Below are positions 1 to 9,104 of a stretch of 42,989 bases of DNA, one piece after another. Numbering within the stretch: position 1 is the stretch's first letter; each line of letters starts with the position of its first letter. This DNA is from Mesorhizobium metallidurans STM 2683 (lineage in GTDB: Bacteria; Pseudomonadota; Alphaproteobacteria; Rhizobiales; Rhizobiaceae): the NCBI RefSeq assembly GCF_000350085.1, contig NZ_CAUM01000062.1, positions 1-42,989 on the forward strand, written 5' to 3'. Made by a program: the position numbers and the translations under genes. Below the pieces are notes generated by a model. That model saw only the letters and a program-made list of their open reading frames with translations, ran no database searches and had not been told where the DNA came from.

Positions 1-53
1 GAGCATGCTTTGTGCGTCCAAGCGGATGCACGTCGCTCTAGAGAGATAGCGAC

Positions 54-806
54 ATGGCCGAGACCGACACCAGAAAGACGATCGTGCTGACCGGCGCCAG
101 CCGCGGCATCGGCCATGCCACGGTCAAGCGCTTTTCACGCGAAGGCTGGCGTGTCATCACCTGCTCACGCCAGGCATTCGCCGAGGATTGCCCGTGGCCG
201 GCCGGCCCGGAAGACCATATCAAGGTTGATCTCGCCGACCAGGAAGATGTCGGCATCGCGATCTCGGAAATTCGCCACCGCCTGGAGGCGCATGGCGGTC
301 AGTTGCATGCGCTGGTCAACAATGCCGGCATCTCGCCCAAGCTCAAGGACGGCAACAGCCGTATGAACTCGATCGACACGCCGATGCATGTCTGGCGCGA
401 CGTGTTCCAGGTCAATTTCTTCGCGCCGATCATGCTGGCGCGCGGGCTGTTCAAGGAATTGGCGGCGGCCAAGGGTTCGATCGTCAACGTCACCTCGATC
501 GCCGGCACCCGCGTGCACCCGTTTGCCGGCACGGCCTATGCGACATCGAAGGCGGCACTTGGCTCGCTGACCCGCGAAATGGCGCATGATTTCGGCCCGC
601 ACGGCATCCGCGTCAATGCGATCGCGCCGGGCGAGATCGACACGGCGATCCTGTCGCCAGGAACGGACAAGATCGTCGAGACGATTCCGCTGCGACGGCT
701 TGGCACCACGGCGGAGGTCGCCGACATCATCTTCTTCCTGTGCTCGCAGCAGGCATCCTACGTGACGGGCTCGGAAATCCACATCAATGGCGGCCAGCAC
801 GTGTGA
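54..806 (+). CDS. SDR family NAD(P)-dependent oxidoreductase
   Basis: Classical short-chain dehydrogenase/reductase of 250 aa, the usual length for the family. The nucleotide-binding motif TGASRGIG lies at about residues 13-20, NNAG at about 89-92, the catalytic Ser in NVTSIAG and the catalytic YxxxK in YATSK. The C-terminus ends in the typical VTGSEIHINGG stretch. It should be a cytosolic oxidoreductase of an alcohol, sugar or ketone; the substrate cannot be read from sequence. The start at 54 has only a weak purine-rich stretch upstream. It converges on the MDR gene with about 20 bp between stop codons, so it is probably a separate unit. Confidence 0.9.
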   Translation: MAETDTRKTIVLTGASRGIGHATVKRFSREGWRVITCSRQAFAEDCPWPAGPEDHIKVDLADQEDVGIAISEIRHRLEAHGGQLHALVNNAGISPKLKDGNSRMNSIDTPMHVWRDVFQVNFFAPIMLARGLFKELAAAKGSIVNVTSIAGTRVHPFAGTAYATSKAALGSLTREMAHDFGPHGIRVNAIAPGEIDTAILSPGTDKIVETIPLRRLGTTAEVADIIFFLCSQQASYVTGSEIHINGGQHV

Positions 807-826
807 GACTTCCGGCTAAGGTTTGC

Positions 827-1747
827 TCACCCGGTCATGGTGAGAACAGCCTTGCCGCTGATGCTGCGCCCTCGCAGTGCGTCCAGGGCTTGGTTGATGT
901 CCGTCCACGGCACGGTCAGGGCCACGCGGGTTTCCAGCCGGCCAGCCGCGACCAGAGCGAGCAGCGCCGCGATGTCCGCGCCAATGCTCGGCCCAGAGGC
1001 ATAGTAAGCGAAAGTCTGAAGCCTCGCCCCCTCGTGACCCGGAACGAACTGGCGGAATCCAACTGATGTGAGTTCGCCGCTGCTCGAGCCGAACATGACG
1101 ACGGTGCCGCCAGGTGCGACCCGTTCGATCGCGTGTGCGAGGCTTTGGCCGCCGACTGACTCGGTGATCAGCGAAAACGGCCCCTCGGCCAGCTCCATCG
1201 ACTCGACGACTTGCTCGGCTCCCAGGCCGCGGAGATCCTCGGCATGCCGGGCGGCGGCGATCGCGGTCACCGACGCGCCCTGCTGGCGGGCGATCTGGAC
1301 CTGGAACCGGCCGACCGCACCGCTTGCGCCGGTGATCAGGACCTGCTGGCCGGCCAGGTCGCCGCCATGGCGCAAAGTCCTTAGCGCCGTCGTGCCCGCG
1401 ACCGGAAGCGTGGCTGCGGAAACGAAGCTCACGTCATCCGGCAGGGCGGCGAAACGGTCGGTTGAAACGGCGACACGTTCGGCCCAGCCGGCCTGGTCGA
1501 CCAAAGCCACAACCCGGGCGCCCACGGCGGGCCCGGAGCCATCGGCGGCTGCCCGTTCGACAACCCCGACGATGTCCTGGCCGGGTATCCAGCCGTTCGG
1601 ACGTATGGTGAGCAGGCGCAGTTCGCCGCGGTTCAACGAGGTTGCGTGGACCGAAACAAGCGCTTCGTTCGGGGCCGCTTGAGGCTCGGCGAGTTCCGCG
1701 ATCCTCAGTCCGGCCGCGCTATCGGAAGAGATGACGAGGGCGAGCAT
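827..1747 (-). CDS. Zinc-independent MDR oxidoreductase (quinone reductase-like)
   Basis: 306 aa medium-chain dehydrogenase/reductase. An N-terminal GroES-like fold (about 1-110, with SLNRGELRLL) is followed by a Rossmann domain with GASGAVGRF at about 140-148. The zinc-ligand cysteines of alcohol dehydrogenases are absent, which places it with NAD(P)H:quinone oxidoreductase or enoyl-reductase-type members. The start is backed by a GAGG stretch 8 nt upstream. It is divergent from an AraC-type regulator across about 220 bp, the usual arrangement of a regulator and its target. The substrate is unknown; a role in reactive carbonyl or quinone detoxification is inferred from the family only. Confidence 0.88.
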   Translation of the reverse strand: MLALVISSDSAAGLRIAELAEPQAAPNEALVSVHATSLNRGELRLLTIRPNGWIPGQDIVGVVERAAADGSGPAVGARVVALVDQAGWAERVAVSTDRFAALPDDVSFVSAATLPVAGTTALRTLRHGGDLAGQQVLITGASGAVGRFQVQIARQQGASVTAIAAARHAEDLRGLGAEQVVESMELAEGPFSLITESVGGQSLAHAIERVAPGGTVVMFGSSSGELTSVGFRQFVPGHEGARLQTFAYYASGPSIGADIAALLALVAAGRLETRVALTVPWTDINQALDALRGRSISGKAVLTMTG

Positions 1748-1966
1748 GGTTCATACCTCACTGCCGCGCGGTGGACGCACAGCTCTTCGGGCAGTTGTGT
1801 GCCCGGATCTTGCCGGTTCGACTGTGGAGCGTCGGCGGCCGCTGGCCGAAGAAAAGCTCGCCAGCTCCGCACGCTCCAGAGTTGCTCATTCACAAGCGGA
1901 ACCTATCGATTTTCCTCTTCGAATAATCTAGATATTAAAGCATTCGATCGCTAAAAACGGTCAATC
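1748..1966. promoter_or_regulatory. Divergent promoter region with inverted repeat (candidate AraC-family operator)
   Basis: A 219-bp spacer between divergent start codons. Its right half is much more AT-rich than the surroundings. It holds the inverted repeat TCGAAT (1919-1924) / ATTCGA (1942-1947) with a 17-nt spacer, with the 8-bp palindrome ATCTAGAT nearly centred between the arms. It ends about 20 bp before the AraC start, so it could overlap that promoter. Assigning it as the operator is inference from position and symmetry. Confidence 0.35.
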
Positions 1967-2776
1967 ATGAGACAGCCGCTCCGTTACCCCTGGTTCAATC
2001 TCGATGTGGATGATCCTTCCGCGCCGGCGATTGCCGTGCGCGTTGACGTCCCCGAGACCAGAGCGGAGGTACCCGCCCATCGGCACCGCAAAGGCCAACT
2101 CGTCTTCGCGCTGGGAGGCGGCGTCACATGCCGCGTCCCAAGCGGCCTGTGGATGGTACCGCCTCATTGTGGGGTCTGGATTCCCGGCGACATGGAGCAC
2201 AGCAATGTTGCGACCGCCAATGCCCGGATTTTCTTCGTCTACGTTGAGCCGGGTGCCGCCGATCTGCCGTGCCGATGCTGCACACTTTCGATCTCGCCGC
2301 TGCTGCGCGAACTGATCATCGAGCTGTCCGACGGCGAGCAGGATGATGAGGCGAGGGACGGGCTTTTGATCAGGACGCTGCTCACCGAACTGCCTCGCAT
2401 GCCTGTCCAGCGGCTGCATCTGCCGATTTCAGTCGAGCCACGCTTGAGGAGGATCGCCGAAGCGTTGGCGCAAGACCCTGCCGACCGCAGCACACTGGCG
2501 GAGTGGGCCAATCGCGTTGCGCTCAGCGAGAGCAGCCTCGCCCGCCTCGTGGTAAAGGAGACAGGGCTGAGCTTCGGGCGCTGGCGCCAGCAATTGCACT
2601 TGATCGTCGCAATTCGAGAACTGGCCTCCGGTGCCAGCGTCCAGCAGGTCTCGGGCGATCTCGGCTATGGTTCGGTCACGGCCTTCATCACCATGTTCAA
2701 GAAGGCGCTTGGGAAGCCGCCGGCAAAATACCTTGGCAGTATCACTCAAAATGGCGGCTCTGCATTCGTGGCGTGA
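1967..2776 (+). CDS. AraC family transcriptional regulator with N-terminal cupin domain
   Basis: 269 aa. The N-terminal half is a cupin-type ligand-binding domain (PAHRHRKGQLVFAL near residue 37, WMVPPHCGVWIPGD near 63). The C-terminal ~100 residues carry the two helix-turn-helix motifs of the family (VALSESSLARLVVKETGLSF and the second helix pair ending in FITMFKKALGKPPAKY). Such proteins bind DNA and usually respond to a small molecule. It probably regulates itself and the divergent MDR reductase at 827-1747. The gene converges on the antiporter at 2796, leaving 19 bp between them. Confidence 0.9.
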   Translation: MRQPLRYPWFNLDVDDPSAPAIAVRVDVPETRAEVPAHRHRKGQLVFALGGGVTCRVPSGLWMVPPHCGVWIPGDMEHSNVATANARIFFVYVEPGAADLPCRCCTLSISPLLRELIIELSDGEQDDEARDGLLIRTLLTELPRMPVQRLHLPISVEPRLRRIAEALAQDPADRSTLAEWANRVALSESSLARLVVKETGLSFGRWRQQLHLIVAIRELASGASVQQVSGDLGYGSVTAFITMFKKALGKPPAKYLGSITQNGGSAFVA

Positions 2777-2795
2777 TCAATCATGCAGTATCGGC

Positions 2796-4568
2796 TCAGG
2801 CAGTGGATGGTTCAGCAGCCTCCGGCTTCTGGCCAAGCACCTCTTCCACAATGCCACGCGCGATCTCGCGCTCGCCCATGATCACCGTATCGGCGCCAAG
2901 CCCCTTGAGATGCTCGATCTCGGCATCGGAATGGGCGCGCGCGATGACGCTGATGCCGGGGTTGGCGGCTCGTGCGCGCAGCACGATCTGTCCGGCCTCG
3001 AAGGCATTGGGGATGGCCAGGATCAGCCGCTTGGCGGCCTCCGGATTGGCGGCGGCGAAGACGCTGGCATTGGCTGCATTGCCGGCGACGGTTTCAATGC
3101 CGTCCGCCTTGAGCCTGGCCAGCGTCTTGTCGGCATCCTCGATGACGAGGAAGGGCAGGGCGGCCTCCTTGAGCGCTGCGCCGACGAGGCTGCCGACCCG
3201 GCCATAGCCGATCAGGATGGCGTGGCCGGCGAGCGCTGTCCTGGGCGGCGGACCATCCTCCGTCTCCGGCACCGAAGCCACCTGGCCGGGCTGCGTCGCC
3301 GGGCCGATCGGCTTTGCCTCGACTGGTGGCGATGCCTTGGCAGAGCGCGCCTCCAGCCATGGCTTCATCCAGTCGAGGGCGAGGAACATCAGCGGGTTGA
3401 GGAGGATCGACAGGATGGCGCCGGCCAGAATGAGGTCGCGGCCCTGTTCGGGCAACAGCTTCAGGCCGACGCCGAGCTCGACCAGGATGAAGGAGAATTC
3501 GCCGATCTGGGCGAGGCTGGCCGAGATCATCAGCGCCGTGGCGAGCGGATAGCGGAAGGCAACGACGATGACGAAGGCGGCCAGCGATTTGCCAATGACG
3601 ATGATGGCCAGCGTCGCCAGGATCGGCAAACCGTTGTCGATCAGGCTGAACGGGTCGAACAGCATGCCGACCGAGACGAAGAACAGCACGGAGAAGGCGT
3701 CGCGCAGCGGCAGCGATTCCTCGGCCGCCCGGTGGCTGAGTTCGGACTCGCTCATGATCATGCCGGCGAAGAAAGCGCCCAGCGCCAGCGACACGCCGAA
3801 CAGCTTGGCGGCGCCGAAGGCGACGCCAAGCGCGATCGCCAGCACCGCCAGCCGGAACAGTTCGCGCGACCCGGTATGGGCGACGTAGTGCAGGATCCAG
3901 GGAATGAGCCGGCGGCCGACCACCAGCATGACCGCGACGAAAGCGATGACCTTGGCCAGCGTGATCCCGACGACGCCCCATATGCCGTAACTCGCCGGCA
4001 GCGACAGCAGGCTCGAGTGGGTGTCGACCTGCTGCTGACCGCCAAGCACGCCGGCCAGCGCCGGCAAAAGCACCAGCGCCAGCACCATGGCCAGATCCTC
4101 GACGATCAGCCAGCCGACGGCGATGCGGCCGCGTTCGGTCTCGATCACCCGCCGCTCCTGCAAGGCGCGCAACAGCACCACGGTCGAGGCGACTGAAAGG
4201 GCCAGGCCGAAGACCAGTCCGGCGCCCATCGACCAGCCGAGCAGCCAGGCGAGGCCGGCGCCAAGCGCCGTCGCGAAGCCGATCTGCACGATGGCGCCGG
4301 GTACGGCGATGGCGCGGACCGACAACAGGTCCTTCAGCGAGAAATGCAGGCCGACGCCAAACATCAGGAGGATGACGCCGATCTCGGCCAGTTCGTTGGC
4401 CAGGCCGGCATCGGCGACGAAGCCCGGCGTGTTCGGCCCGACCAGAACGCCGGCGACGAGGTAGCCGACCAGCGGCGGGATGCGGAAGCGGTTGGCGAGA
4501 GCGCCGAAGACGAATGCCAGCCCCAGACCGGCGACGATGGTGGCGATAAGGGGCGTGTCTTGCGGCAT
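2796..4568 (-). CDS. ybaL: YbaL/KefB-type monovalent cation:proton antiporter (CPA2) with TrkA-N domain
   Basis: 590 aa from the chosen start. The first ~380 residues are a multi-spanning Na+/H+ exchanger domain of the CPA2 family, with the conserved VGYLVAGVLVGP near the N-terminus and ALGAFFAGMIMSESELSH. A linker rich in Pro leads to a cytosolic NAD-binding RCK/TrkA-N domain (ILIGYGRVGSLVG). It should exchange K+ (or Na+) for H+ at the inner membrane, gated by nucleotide. The frame stays open to 4676, but the membrane domain of homologues begins at MPQDTPLIATIV, so 4568 is preferred; the 36 extra codons look non-coding. No KefG-like ancillary gene is adjacent. Confidence 0.9.
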   Translation of the reverse strand: MPQDTPLIATIVAGLGLAFVFGALANRFRIPPLVGYLVAGVLVGPNTPGFVADAGLANELAEIGVILLMFGVGLHFSLKDLLSVRAIAVPGAIVQIGFATALGAGLAWLLGWSMGAGLVFGLALSVASTVVLLRALQERRVIETERGRIAVGWLIVEDLAMVLALVLLPALAGVLGGQQQVDTHSSLLSLPASYGIWGVVGITLAKVIAFVAVMLVVGRRLIPWILHYVAHTGSRELFRLAVLAIALGVAFGAAKLFGVSLALGAFFAGMIMSESELSHRAAEESLPLRDAFSVLFFVSVGMLFDPFSLIDNGLPILATLAIIVIGKSLAAFVIVVAFRYPLATALMISASLAQIGEFSFILVELGVGLKLLPEQGRDLILAGAILSILLNPLMFLALDWMKPWLEARSAKASPPVEAKPIGPATQPGQVASVPETEDGPPPRTALAGHAILIGYGRVGSLVGAALKEAALPFLVIEDADKTLARLKADGIETVAGNAANASVFAAANPEAAKRLILAIPNAFEAGQIVLRARAANPGISVIARAHSDAEIEHLKGLGADTVIMGEREIARGIVEEVLGQKPEAAEPSTA

Positions 4569-4806
4569 GTCTATGGAGCGCCTTTCAGAAATCGCGATGT
4601 CGGATATGCGCCGCCCGAAGCCGCCGCCTTTGCAATATGGGGGCAGGGCCCGCCATGAGGCAACCCGCAACGCCATGAAATCGACGGCAGGGACGGCGGA
4701 AGACGGAGAGCCGAGAGCATTAGCTCGCGCTCGGCCACTGTGGCAGCGTGCGCCGGGCTGTTGGCGGGTCGATGCGGAAAAGACGGTCGCGCTGCTGGAT
4801 AACCAG

Positions 4807-5256
4807 TCAGGCTGCCTGCAGCAGGGCCTCGATGTCGACTATGGTGTGGTTGGTCAGGGTTTTCGGTATTTCCGCTGCTATCTTTTCGGCAACCTCCTTG
4901 TGCAGTTTCCTGCGCATCTCGCCCAGCACCTGCGGCGGCGCGATCAGCACGATCTCCTTGAACGTGCCGCGATGGGCGAGCTTGTAGAGCCGCTCTGCAA
5001 TCTCATCGGCGAAACGTTCCTTGCCGAGACGGTGCCAATCCGTGTCCTCGACCGCGCTGCGGTGGACGGAAGGCCCGTCATTGTAGCGACCGGGCCGGTC
5101 GCTGCCTTGATCGCGGCTGGCGGGATTGTCCTGCTCCATTTCCTGTACCACCTGGAGGTTCGGATAGAGCGTGTCGCCCTCGTTGCGAAGAAACAGCGCT
5201 TTCTCGCCATCGGCCACCACGATCCACAGACCATGTTTCAGCTTGAGATTGTCCAT
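4807..5256 (-). CDS. Host attachment family protein (Host_attach domain)
   Basis: 149 aa soluble protein of the family annotated as required for attachment to host cells, which resembles the eRF1/archaeal Pelota fold. It begins with KLKHGLWIVVADGEKALFLRN and ends with an IVLIAPPQVLGEMRRKLH segment and a C-terminal helix, all typical of the family. The start at 5256 is set by AAAGGAG upstream; 23 upstream codons in frame lack support. The name comes from Agrobacterium; the biochemical activity is not known. It stands alone: the antiporter upstream in the same direction starts 238 bp further on. Confidence 0.82.
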   Translation of the reverse strand: MDNLKLKHGLWIVVADGEKALFLRNEGDTLYPNLQVVQEMEQDNPASRDQGSDRPGRYNDGPSVHRSAVEDTDWHRLGKERFADEIAERLYKLAHRGTFKEIVLIAPPQVLGEMRRKLHKEVAEKIAAEIPKTLTNHTIVDIEALLQAA

Positions 5257-5641
5257 GGAGCGCTCCTTTTTGCTGGTTTCATTCCCGGCTTCCAGGCTCA
5301 TCGCTGGGGCCATTGCGGCAGTCAAACGGCCAAGCTCGGGGTTCGCAAGGAAAACGCACGCCGAGGCGGTAATGTTCCGGCGGCGACTTTAATCTACTAG
5401 ATTGATAGAATTTAGAAAAATCTGTTTTGTGGCGCGCGCCGCTTGCCGCTAAAAGAGCCGCAGATCAAGGCCCGCGCCAGCGGCTTCAATCCGCCAGGAA
5501 TGGCGATGTGGAATATTTTTCTCCTGGCTGCTACGCTTGCGGAAAAGCGATTGCCTCGCGCAAAGCGATGCGCGAGAGCGTTCCTTCTGCTTTTTCGCGC
5601 TCGCGCGTAGAACTGACCGCGTATTCAGGATTTTGTCCGCA
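5257..5641 (+). promoter_or_regulatory. cysG upstream region with competing hairpins
   Basis: A 385-bp divergent spacer with no convincing gene. An AT-rich patch at about 5390-5430 is the likely promoter area; no clear -35/-10 pair was found. Closer to cysG, CTCGCGC (5555-5561) pairs with GCGCGAG (5570-5576), and a second copy of CTCGCGC (5600-5606) can pair with the same middle segment. The 5570-5576/5600-5606 pairing can add three more pairs beyond one mismatch (5578-5580 with 5596-5598), with a T-rich loop. If transcribed, this leader could hold two mutually exclusive structures 35-85 nt before the cysG start. Confidence 0.4.
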
Positions 5642-7093
5642 ATGCCGCAAGCCACGCCCAAGCTCAATGCCTTCCCGGTCTTCCTGCGGGTCGAGGGCGA
5701 AGCCGTGGCCATCATTGGCGGCGGCGAGCAGGCGCTGGCCAAGGCGCGGCTGATCGGCCAGTCGAGCGCAGCACTGCGTATCGTCGCCGACGCCCCCGAG
5801 GCCGAGTTGCTGTCCTTCATCATTACCACTGGCGCGACCCACATCGCCGCTGCTTATGATGCCGTGCATCTCGAAGGCGCGGTGATGGTGTTTGCCGCCA
5901 GCGGTAACGAGGCGCTCGACCGCCGCGTTGCCGAGGATGCCCGCCGGCTGGGCATTCCGGTCAATGCCGTCGACCGGCCGGAATTGTGCGATTTCTTCAC
6001 CCCGGCGCTGGTCAACCGCGCGCCGGTCGCCATCGCCATCGGCACCGAAGGCGCGGGCCCGGTGCTTGCCCAGATGCTGCGCGGCCGCATCGACCGCATG
6101 CTGTCGCCGTCGCTCGGCCCGCTTGCCGCACTTGCCGCTTCCTTCCGTGGCGCCGCTGAGAAACTGCTGCCGAAGGGCAATGCCCGCCGCCGCTTCTGGA
6201 GCGATTTCTTCGGCGGCGCGCCGGCCCGTGCCATGGAGGCAGGCGAGCCTGCGCAGGCGCATGATGCCGCCGTCGACCTGCTTGCCTCGAACGCACCGGT
6301 CTCCGGCCATATCGCCTTGGTTGGGGCTGGCCCCGGCGCTGAAGATCTTCTCACGCTGCGTGCCCATCGTCTGCTGATGGAAGCCGACTTCATCGTCCAT
6401 GACGCGCTGGTGCCGGAGGCGATCGTCGCCATGGGCCGGCGCGACGCCGAGCGCCTGCCGGTGGGCAAGCGCAAGGGTTGCCACACCAAGAGCCAGGCCG
6501 AGATCAACGCGCTGCTGATCGAACTCGGCCGCGACGGCAAACGCGTCGTGCGGCTGAAATCCGGCGATCCGCTGGTGTTCGGCCGGGCGGGCGAGGAAAT
6601 GGCGGCACTTCGCGATGCAGGCATCGCCTATGAGGTCGTTCCCGGTGTTACCGCGGCGTTTGCCGCCGCCGCCGATTTCGAACTGCCGCTGACGCTGCGC
6701 GGCGTGTCGTCGTCGATGGTGTTCACGACTGGCCACGACCTCAAGGGCAATTCGCTGCCCGACTGGGCCAAGCTTGCGATTTCCGGCGCCACGGTCGCCG
6801 TCTATATGGGCCGCTCGGTCGCGGCCGAGGTTGCCGGCCGGCTGATCGAGGCCGGCCTGTCGCCGGACACGGCGGTCGCCGTGGTCGAGAATGCCAGCCT
6901 TGCCAACCGCCGCCGCTTCCACGGCACGCTCGCCGATCTGCCTTCGCTGGAGGCGCGCGCCGACCTCTCAGGACCGGTGATGACCATTATTGGCGATGCG
7001 GTCGCCGGCGCCAATTTTGAACGTTCCGAGCCGCTTGCGGCACACAGGCATGAAGGCGCTGCTCAAGCTGCCGCCGAGGGAGTTGAACAGTGA
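5642..7093 (+). CDS. cysG: Siroheme synthase CysG (trifunctional)
   Basis: 483 aa, the full length of a fused siroheme synthase. The N-terminal ~220 residues are the precorrin-2 dehydrogenase/sirohydrochlorin ferrochelatase part, with the Rossmann motif VAIIGGGEQALAKA. From about residue 220 comes the SAM-dependent uroporphyrinogen-III C-methyltransferase, with GHIALVGAGPGAEDLLTL and RLKSGDPLVFGRAGEE. The enzyme turns uroporphyrinogen III into siroheme, the cofactor of the CysI encoded two genes downstream. The frame is open to 5537, but homology starts at MPQATPKLNAFPVFLRV, hence 5642. Its stop overlaps the GTG start of the next gene, showing translational coupling. Confidence 0.95.
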   Translation: MPQATPKLNAFPVFLRVEGEAVAIIGGGEQALAKARLIGQSSAALRIVADAPEAELLSFIITTGATHIAAAYDAVHLEGAVMVFAASGNEALDRRVAEDARRLGIPVNAVDRPELCDFFTPALVNRAPVAIAIGTEGAGPVLAQMLRGRIDRMLSPSLGPLAALAASFRGAAEKLLPKGNARRRFWSDFFGGAPARAMEAGEPAQAHDAAVDLLASNAPVSGHIALVGAGPGAEDLLTLRAHRLLMEADFIVHDALVPEAIVAMGRRDAERLPVGKRKGCHTKSQAEINALLIELGRDGKRVVRLKSGDPLVFGRAGEEMAALRDAGIAYEVVPGVTAAFAAAADFELPLTLRGVSSSMVFTTGHDLKGNSLPDWAKLAISGATVAVYMGRSVAAEVAGRLIEAGLSPDTAVAVVENASLANRRRFHGTLADLPSLEARADLSGPVMTIIGDAVAGANFERSEPLAAHRHEGAAQAAAEGVEQ

Positions 7094-7383
7094 AGGTTCT
7101 GACTGCAAACCGCCTCACCGACGGCATCGCCGTCTGGTATGCCGATGGCGGCTGGGCCGACATTGTCGACAATGCCGAGATCGCGCATGACAAGGCGACC
7201 GAGGACCGGCTGGAGGCGATCGGCGCGGCGGCCTATGCCGGCAACGAAGTGGTCGACGTCAACCTGATCGACGTGAGCGTCGTCGATGGCGTCGTCGAGC
7301 CGGTGCGGCTGCGCGAGAAGATCCGCGCCGCTGGCCCCACCATCCGCCACGATCTGGGCAAGCAGGCTGCCCGCGCGGCTTAA
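7090..7383 (+). CDS. DUF2849 domain-containing protein
   Basis: 97 aa small soluble protein starting with GTG, which overlaps the cysG stop by 4 nt (GTGA). It starts MKVLTANRLTDGIAVWY and matches DUF2849, a family that in alphaproteobacteria sits almost always beside sulfite reductase. No catalytic motif or cysteine pair is visible. The coupling to cysG and the position before cysI suggest an accessory role in siroheme delivery or sulfite reduction, but this is guilt by association only. Confidence 0.85.
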   Translation: MKVLTANRLTDGIAVWYADGGWADIVDNAEIAHDKATEDRLEAIGAAAYAGNEVVDVNLIDVSVVDGVVEPVRLREKIRAAGPTIRHDLGKQAARAA

Positions 7384-7433
7384 AGCAACAAGACAGATGG
7401 AACACGGGCGGACGCGCCCGGAAAGACCAGACT

Positions 7434-9104
7434 ATGTACCGTTACGATGAGTTCGATCATGACTTCGTCCAGGCCCGCGTCGCCGAGTTCAGCGACCAGG
7501 TCCAGCGCCGGCTGGCCGGCGAGATCACCGAGGACCAGTTCCGGCCGCTGAGGCTGATGAACGGCGTCTACCTGCAGCTGCATGCCTATATGCTGCGCAT
7601 CGCGGTGCCTTATGGCACGCTGAACAGCAAGCAGCTGCGCATGCTCGGCCATATCGCCCGCAAGTACGACAAGGGCTACGGCCATTTCACCACGCGCCAG
7701 AACATCCAGTTCAACTGGCCGGCGCTGTCGGACATTCCGGCGATCCTGGCCGATCTGGCCAGCGTCGAGATGCACGCCATCCAGACCAGCGGCAACTGCA
7801 TCCGCAATGTCACCGCCGATCATTTCGCCGGTGCCGCCGCGGATGAGGTCGCCGATCCGCGCCCCTATGCCGAGATCCTGCGGCAATGGTCGTCCGTGCA
7901 TCCGGAATTCTCGTTCCTGCCGCGCAAATTCAAGATCGCGGTAACCGGTGCGGAGCGCGACCGCGCCGCTATCCAGACGCATGACATCGGCCTGCATTTG
8001 AAGAGGAACGCGGCGGGCGAGCTCGGCTTTGCCGTCTATATCGGCGGCGGCCAGGGCCGTACGCCGATGGTGGCCAAGAAGATCCGCGACTTCCTGCCCG
8101 AGGCGGACCTGTTGTCCTACTGCACGGCGATCCTGCGCGTTTACAACCTCTATGGCCGCCGCGACAACAAATACAAGGCGCGCATCAAGATCCTCGTCCA
8201 CGAGACCGGCGTCGAGGAGATCACGCGCCAGGTCGAGGCCGAATGGCAGGAGTTGAAGGACGCCGAGCTGAAGCTGCCGGAAGCCGATATCCGCGCGATC
8301 GATGCCTATTTCGCGCCGCCTCAGCTCAGCGATCGGCCGGAAGGCGACGAGACGGTCAAGCTCGCCCGGCTCGATTCGAAGCGCTTTTCGGATTGGCTCG
8401 ACCAGAATGTGGTGACCCATCGCCATCCCGACTATGCCGCGATGACGATTTCGCTCAAGGGCATCGGCGAGGTGCCAGGCGACGCGTCGGACAGCCAGAT
8501 GGAAGCGGTCGCCGACATCGCCGAGAAATACGCTTTCGACGAGCTGCGCGTCAGCCATGAGCAGAACCTGATTCTGCCGCATGTCGCGCGCGCCGACCTC
8601 AAGGCGGTCTATGATGCGCTGGTCGATATCGGCCTGGCGACGGCCAATTCCAACCTGATATCAGACATCATCTCGTGCCCCGGCCTCGACTATTGCGCGC
8701 TGGCAACGGCGCGCTCGATTCCGATAGCGCAGGAAATCTCGCGCCGCTTCGCCTCGCTGGAGCGGCAGCGCGAAATCGGCGAGTTGAAGCTGAAGATATC
8801 CGGCTGCATCAATGCCTGCGGCCATCACCATGTCGGCCATATCGGCATTCTCGGCGTCGAGAAGAAAGGCGCCGAGCTCTATCAGGTCACGCTTGGCGGC
8901 TCGGCCGACGAGAACACCTCGGTCGGCGAGATCATCGGCCGCGGCTTCAGTTCGGAAGAGATCACCGACGCCATCGAGCAGATCGTCGAGACCTATCTCG
9001 GCCTTCGGCTCGATCCGCAGGAAAAATTCATCGACGCCTACCGCCGTGTCGGTCCCGCGCCGTTCAAGGAGGCGCTCTATGCTGGCGAAGCCAAGGCCGC
9101 TTGA
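7434..9104 (+). CDS. cysI: Siroheme-dependent nitrite/sulfite reductase (CysI-type)
   Basis: 556 aa. It has the two ferredoxin-like half-domains and the siroheme/[4Fe-4S] ligands of the family: Cys415 and Cys421 (CPGLDYC), then Cys458 and Cys462 (CINAC). The substrate-side region SGNCIRNVTADHF is near residue 120. It carries out the six-electron reduction of sulfite to sulfide in the cytosol. No flavoprotein CysJ gene is adjacent, so ferredoxin or another donor is likely. A short hairpin, CGGGCG (7405-7410) / CGCCCG (7415-7420), precedes the start by 13 nt. The end overlaps cysH by 26 nt. Discrimination between nitrite and sulfite rests on the cys gene context. Confidence 0.93.
   Translation: MYRYDEFDHDFVQARVAEFSDQVQRRLAGEITEDQFRPLRLMNGVYLQLHAYMLRIAVPYGTLNSKQLRMLGHIARKYDKGYGHFTTRQNIQFNWPALSDIPAILADLASVEMHAIQTSGNCIRNVTADHFAGAAADEVADPRPYAEILRQWSSVHPEFSFLPRKFKIAVTGAERDRAAIQTHDIGLHLKRNAAGELGFAVYIGGGQGRTPMVAKKIRDFLPEADLLSYCTAILRVYNLYGRRDNKYKARIKILVHETGVEEITRQVEAEWQELKDAELKLPEADIRAIDAYFAPPQLSDRPEGDETVKLARLDSKRFSDWLDQNVVTHRHPDYAAMTISLKGIGEVPGDASDSQMEAVADIAEKYAFDELRVSHEQNLILPHVARADLKAVYDALVDIGLATANSNLISDIISCPGLDYCALATARSIPIAQEISRRFASLERQREIGELKLKISGCINACGHHHVGHIGILGVEKKGAELYQVTLGGSADENTSVGEIIGRGFSSEEITDAIEQIVETYLGLRLDPQEKFIDAYRRVGPAPFKEALYAGEAKAA

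Noticed and set aside
2631..4196. 521-codon plus-strand frame opposite the antiporter
   Set aside because: It is antisense to a conserved transporter and the AraC end, with the Asp/Gly/Gln/His-rich composition typical of reverse frames in high-GC DNA.
4569..4676. N-terminal extension of the antiporter
   Set aside because: The 36 extra residues are not hydrophobic or conserved and lie before the natural start MPQDTPLIATIV.
5427..5753. Cysteine-containing small frame overlapping the cysG start as a leader peptide
   Set aside because: It reads into cysG out of frame, has no ribosome-binding site and no family similarity; its cysteines are scattered.
8812..9078. N-terminal extension of CysH inside cysI
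   Set aside because: It is out-of-frame reading of the C-terminal cysI region; AAGGAGG marks the true start at 9079.
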